NCBI GenBank assembly: GCA_023256455.1
Contig: JAGDXN010000068.1
Span: 521-6,126 of the forward strand
Length of the DNA stretch: 5,606 bases
DNA from: Cuniculiplasma sp.
Lineage (GTDB): Archaea; Thermoplasmatota; Thermoplasmata; Thermoplasmatales; Thermoplasmataceae
Direction: 5' to 3'
The notes under the pieces were generated by a model that worked only from the letters and a program-made list of their open reading frames with translations, made no database searches and was not told the origin of the DNA. This document shows, in pieces, positions 5,517 through 5,606 of this stretch. The position numbers and the translations under genes are program-made. Positions within the stretch are counted from its first letter, which is position 1. Each line of letters starts with the position of its first letter.

Positions 5517-5606
5517 ACAATTAACAAATCAGTAAGAGCTTTCAAAAGAGTATTTCCAAACGATGATGCTCTTTTACAAGTTGCTTACGGTATAATCCTA
5601 GAACTA
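5517..5606 (+). pseudogene. IS256 (mutator)-type transposase, C-terminal-region remnant, runs off the window
   Basis: The frame from 5517 reads TINKSVRAFKRV then FPNDDALLQVAYGIILEL to the window edge. FPND(D/E)ALLxLxY, preceded by a basic Arg/Lys stretch, is the pattern I recall from the C-terminal third of IS256-family transposases, just after the last catalytic region and before the KKWTxPxxNW motif, which would lie outside the window. A TAG at 5514-5516 precedes the frame and no ATG or GTG start is available, so about 300 expected N-terminal residues, including the DDE catalytic core, are absent. A ribosome site (5489) and a TTTTGTGTAAAT sequence resembling an IS256 end (5449-5460) lie just upstream, as though an internal deletion joined the left end to the 3' part of the gene. 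The family call rests on about 18 residues and needs the downstream sequence. Confidence 0.5.

Noticed and set aside
4891..5606. Possible CRISPR array or tandem repeat locus in the AT-rich tail
   Set aside because: Repeats are only 7-9 bases, irregularly spaced and in mixed orientation; nothing has the repeat-spacer rhythm of a CRISPR array.

Overview
The window reads as a chromosomal piece of a Thermoplasmata archaeon, most likely Thermoplasmatales (Ferroplasma/Cuniculiplasma/Acidiplasma-like). The grounds are an archaeal type IV pilin, a DUF929 membrane protein, a COG2108-type radical SAM protein, and genes preceded by TATA-like boxes about 26 bases before the ATG with no Shine-Dalgarno, as expected for leaderless archaeal transcripts. 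DNA is AT-rich, more so between genes. The genus is inference; no rRNA or tRNA gene is present to fix it.

Layout. (1) 1-1609: the 3' three quarters of purB (adenylosuccinate lyase), overlapped by 8 bases by a winged-helix protein gene, forming one translationally coupled unit. (2) 1703-2761: a radical SAM protein with its own leaderless promoter. (3) 2792-3670, minus strand: a membrane-anchored DUF929 protein with a probable thioredoxin-like extracytoplasmic domain, convergent with the radical SAM gene. (4) 3671-3891: a divergent control region with two TATA-like boxes and several dyads, including GATCAAAA/TTTTGATC around the DUF929 TATA box. (5) 3892-4890: a large, sequon-rich type IV pilin-like protein. 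(6) 4891-5606: about 700 bases without an intact gene, holding a terminator-like hairpin, short repeats and, at the right edge, what looks like a decayed IS256-family transposase piece.

How the genes relate: purB and the winged-helix gene are co-expressed by layout. The radical SAM gene is a separate unit. The DUF929 and pilin genes are divergent from a shared 221-base control region and both encode products exposed outside the membrane, so joint control of surface proteins is possible but unproven.

No complete new defence or mobile system is visible. The most useful leads are the dyad-rich divergent control region, the extra cysteines of the radical SAM protein, the PIP-like C-terminus of the winged-helix protein, and the truncated insertion sequence at the right edge.
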